Source: Paracoccaceae bacterium (lineage in GTDB: Bacteria > Pseudomonadota > Alphaproteobacteria > Rhodobacterales > Rhodobacteraceae). From it: DNA of 64,000 bases. Positions within the stretch are counted from its first letter, which is position 1. The number at the start of each line of letters is the position of its first letter. The stretch spans positions 62,001 through 126,000 of the forward strand of contig WGNF01000002.1 of NCBI GenBank assembly GCA_016124615.1, written 5' to 3'. Made by a program: the position numbers and the translations under genes. The notes under the pieces were generated by a model. The model was not told the origin of the DNA and did no database searches. It was given only the letters and a program-made list of their open reading frames with translations. Of the stretch, positions 61,623 through 64,000 are shown one piece after another.

Positions 61623-62534
61623 ATGTCTGAGAAGAAGATCGAGCGGCGGGGATTGGGTCGGGGCCTTTCGGCGCTGATGGCCGATGTGGCGCCCGCGCAG
61701 GCAGAGCCCGCAATGCCGCGACGGCCGGATCTGATGGTGCCCGTCGAAAAGGTGCATCCGAACCCGAACCAGCCCCGCCGCGACTTTCCGGCTGAGGCGC
61801 TGCAAGAACTTGCGGCGTCGATCCAGACGCGGGGCATTCTGCAGCCGCTGATCGTGCGTGAGGATCCGGCGCTGCCCGGCACGTTCGAGATCGTTGCGGG
61901 CGAGCGGCGTTGGCGGGCGGCGCAGCTGGCGCAACAGCACGATGTGCCGGTGCTGGTGCGAAACCTGACCGATACCGAGGTTCTGGAAGTCGCGATCATC
62001 GAAAACATCCAGCGCGCCGACCTCAACCCGGTAGAGGAGGCGGCGGGGTATCGCCAATTGATGGATCGCTTTGGCCACACGCAGGAAAAGCTGGCCGAGG
62101 GGCTTGGCAAAAGCCGCAGCCACATCGCCAACCTGATGCGGCTGTTGCAATTGCCCGAAGAAGTGCTTGGCCATGTTCGGTCCGGCGCGCTGAGCGCGGG
62201 CCATGCGCGGGCGCTGATCACCACCGATCACCCGATCGAATTGGCCCGGAAAGTGCTGGCAGAGGGTCTATCTGTGCGCCAGACCGAGGCGTTGGCCAAA
62301 GCGTCCGGTGAGCCAAAGCCGGGCGCCGGTACGCCCCGCCCGCGCAACGTTGAAAAAGATGCCGATACCCGTGCGCTGGAGCAGGATCTGTCGGCCAATC
62401 TGGGGATGCGGGTCACGATCGACCATCGCGCCGGGGCGGATGGCGGCCAGCTGGTCATCGGCTACCCCTCGCTTGAGGCGCTGGATGAGTTGTGCCGGGC
62501 ATTGACCGCGAGCCCGCTGCGCCGGTCGCTCTAG
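61623..62534 (+). CDS. parB: Chromosome partitioning protein ParB
   Basis: CTPase clamp that loads at parS and spreads. The 303-residue protein has an N-terminal ParA-stimulating peptide (RGLGRGLSALMADV), the ParB/Srx CTP-binding domain with PNQPRRDF, GERRWRAAQ and ENIQRADLNPVEEA, a helix-turn-helix around TQEKLAEGLGKSRSHIANLMRLLQLP, and a C-terminal dimerisation segment. ATG 61623 is preferred over in-frame GTG 61617 since GAGGAGG lies upstream at proper distance. The stop codon abuts that of hemW. Confidence 0.96.
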   Translation: MSEKKIERRGLGRGLSALMADVAPAQAEPAMPRRPDLMVPVEKVHPNPNQPRRDFPAEALQELAASIQTRGILQPLIVREDPALPGTFEIVAGERRWRAAQLAQQHDVPVLVRNLTDTEVLEVAIIENIQRADLNPVEEAAGYRQLMDRFGHTQEKLAEGLGKSRSHIANLMRLLQLPEEVLGHVRSGALSAGHARALITTDHPIELARKVLAEGLSVRQTEALAKASGEPKPGAGTPRPRNVEKDADTRALEQDLSANLGMRVTIDHRAGADGGQLVIGYPSLEALDELCRALTASPLRRSL

Positions 62535-63689
62535 TCAACCGGCCAGCAACTCCCGCAGAACACCGTTCAGCACGATCCGCCCGGCGGCCGTCGTCTTGAG
62601 GTGCCCGGGTGTTTGTGTAATCAAGCCAAGATCACACAAATCGTTGATAACACTTGATTTTATGGCTCCGCCAAGCGCGGCGAAGCGGTTCAGATCGCTG
62701 CCCTCGGCCAGCCGCAGGCTCATCATCAGATATTCGGCGGCCTGATCCGAAAGGGGCAGGGCGCTGACCTCCCGGTCCCCCGACCCCGTGCGCTCAACCT
62801 GGTTCAGCCAGTCGCTGGGCCCCTTGGGTGTATCGGTCGCGAACCGCTGGCCGTTCAGCGTCAGCCGCCCATGCGCGCCGGGGCCAACCCCGGCGTAGTC
62901 GCCACCGCGCCAGTAGATCAGGTTGTGCCGCGATTCGGCCCCCGGCCGCGCGTGGTTGGAAACCTCATAGCCGGGCATCCCGGCCGCATCGCACAACTCT
63001 TGCGTCAGCGCGTAAAGGTCGGCGCCCAGATCGTCATCCGGCAGGCCTCGCAACCCCCCGGCGGCATGGCGGGCGCCAAAGGCGGTGCCGTCCTCGATCG
63101 TCAGTTGATAGAGCGAGAGATGGTCGACCGCCCGCGTCAGCGCTTCGGACAGCTCCGCACGCCAGTCGGCCAGGGTCTGATCCTGGCGGGCATAGATCAG
63201 ATCGAAACTGACACGGTCAAAGGTTCCCCGCGCGATATCGAAGGCCGCCCGCGCCTCGGCGACGGTATGCAGCCGCCCCAACCGCTTCAGGTCGGCGTCG
63301 TTCAGCGCCTGCAGGCCCATCGACAGCCGGGTGACCCCGGCATCGTGGTAGCCCCGGAATCGCCCGGCCTCGGCCGAACCGGGGTTGGCTTCCAGCGTCA
63401 CTTCAAGGTCGTTGGCGCATGTCCAGGTGTTGCGCACCGTTTCCAGAATCGCCGCGACAAGCTCTGGCGCCATCAGGCTGGGGGTGCCGCCGCCAAAGAA
63501 AACGGTATTCAAAACGCGGCCGGGAGTCAGGGCGCCAACGCGGGCGATCTCGCTCAGATAGGCTCTCTGCCAGCGGGATTGGTCGATTTCGGCGGCGACG
63601 TGGCTGTTGAAATCGCAGTAAGGGCATTTCGAGGCGCAGAACGGCCAGTGCAGGTAAAGCCCGAATCCGCCGTTGCGCCAATCTTCCAT
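62535..63689 (-). CDS. hemW: Radical SAM heme chaperone HemW
   Basis: Transfers heme to client proteins and binds a 4Fe-4S cluster. The 384-residue protein starts FGLYLHWPFCASKCPYCDFNSHVA, with the radical-SAM Cx3Cx2C cysteines, followed by FFGGGTPSLMAPELVAAILETV and EANPGSAEAGRFRGYHDAGVTRLSMGLQALND. It lacks the extra HemN N-terminal cysteine and C-terminal features, so it is called HemW, not coproporphyrinogen dehydrogenase. It is convergent with parB with no bases between the stops. A RidA gene ends one base upstream of its start. Confidence 0.9.
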   Translation of the reverse strand: MEDWRNGGFGLYLHWPFCASKCPYCDFNSHVAAEIDQSRWQRAYLSEIARVGALTPGRVLNTVFFGGGTPSLMAPELVAAILETVRNTWTCANDLEVTLEANPGSAEAGRFRGYHDAGVTRLSMGLQALNDADLKRLGRLHTVAEARAAFDIARGTFDRVSFDLIYARQDQTLADWRAELSEALTRAVDHLSLYQLTIEDGTAFGARHAAGGLRGLPDDDLGADLYALTQELCDAAGMPGYEVSNHARPGAESRHNLIYWRGGDYAGVGPGAHGRLTLNGQRFATDTPKGPSDWLNQVERTGSGDREVSALPLSDQAAEYLMMSLRLAEGSDLNRFAALGGAIKSSVINDLCDLGLITQTPGHLKTTAAGRIVLNGVLRELLAG

Positions 63690-63690
63690 G

Positions 63691-64000
63691 TCAGCCCTTG
63701 AAGGCCGTCACTTCGACCTCGATCTTCATTTCGGGCCGGATCAGGCCAGCCACCACCATCGTGGCGGCGGGGCGAATCTCGGCCAGCGCCTCGCCCAGCG
63801 CGGGCAGGATCGCATCGACCAGCGCCGCATCGGAGACGGTGTATTGCACCCGGACGATATCTTCCATCGCGAAGCCCGCGCTTTCCAGCACGCCACGGAT
63901 GGTTGCAAAGCAATTGCGGGCCTGCGCCGCGACATCGTCGGGCATCGTCATCGTCGCGTAGTCATAGCCGGTCGTGCCCGAGACAAAGCACCAATCGCCC
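63691..64000 (-). CDS. RidA-family protein (partial, 5' end beyond the right edge)
   Basis: The frame stays open to the window edge, adding GDWCFVSGTTGYDYAT before the first internal ATG at 63951, so about 102 C-terminal residues of a roughly 130-residue protein are visible. The RidA fold is clear: VSGTTGYD, AAQARNCFATIRGVLESAGFAMEDIVRVQYTVSD and the end ATMVVAGLIRPEMKIEVEVTAFKG with the substrate Arg and Glu. RidA proteins remove reactive enamines or imines, but many subgroups differ. It precedes hemW by one base. Confidence 0.85.
   Translation of the reverse strand, partial: GDWCFVSGTTGYDYATMTMPDDVAAQARNCFATIRGVLESAGFAMEDIVRVQYTVSDAALVDAILPALGEALAEIRPAATMVVAGLIRPEMKIEVEVTAFKG

Noticed and set aside
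62535..63689. hemN (coproporphyrinogen dehydrogenase)
   Set aside because: The N-terminal cysteine and length typical of HemN are missing; HemW motifs fit better.

Overview
This is a high-GC chromosomal segment from an alphaproteobacterium, most likely a Rhodobacterales/Paracoccaceae species. The supporting signs are the run hemJ-rho-mnmE-mnmG-rsmG-parA-parB-hemW facing maf-aroE-coaE-dnaQ across an AT-rich, DnaA-box-containing gap, the MFHVK N-terminus of MnmG with parS embedded in it, the serC-serA operon with an RNA-like leader, and the IalB, YjbF/YjbH and CRTAC1 families. No rRNA, tRNA, CRISPR, insertion sequence or prophage was seen.

Layout. 1-2,104: a PepSY/flavodoxin reductase (runs off the left edge) and its DUF2271 partner, a probable membrane electron-transfer pair. 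2,344-6,275: serine biosynthesis, with serC-serA leftward and serB divergent. 6,314-7,413: an ArsR regulator, an SRPBCC gene broken by an amber codon, and a YCII protein. 7,416-15,548: a zinc asparaginase, an IalB-like protein, rlmN, a GT39 glycosyltransferase, a LOG protein, dapD, a small unknown gene and a YcaQ-like glycosylase. 15,654-23,069: a complete D-xylose locus (xylF, permease, ATPase, xylB, xylA) with a divergent ROK regulator. 23,066-26,063: a CRTAC1/ASPIC protein coupled to that regulator, and a convergent di-heme peroxidase. 26,209-32,350: tamA-tamB and a YihY protein.

33,071-51,970 is a large surface-polysaccharide region. It holds yjbH-yjbF, GT2 and GT4 transferases, a metallophosphatase, a Wza-type OPX lipoprotein, a Wzc/GumC-type tyrosine autokinase, an RTX repeat protein, a KpsM/KpsT/KpsE-type ABC exporter, an RgpF-WbsX transferase and a sulfotransferase-like protein. 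Parts of two export logics (Wza/Wzc and KpsMTE) lie side by side with no Wzx/Wzy, KpsC/S or initiating transferase in view.

52,012-63,689 is the replication-origin neighbourhood. The maf-aroE-coaE-dnaQ operon runs left and hemJ-rho-mnmE-mnmG-rsmG-parA-parB runs right from a 407-bp gene-free gap (54,723-55,129). That gap has paired DnaA boxes, an AT-rich stretch and a near-CtrA box, and I read it as the likely chromosomal oriC. Two perfect 16-bp parS palindromes lie inside the 5' ends of mnmG and rsmG, 3-5 kb from this gap and just before parAB. hemW and a truncated RidA gene close the window.
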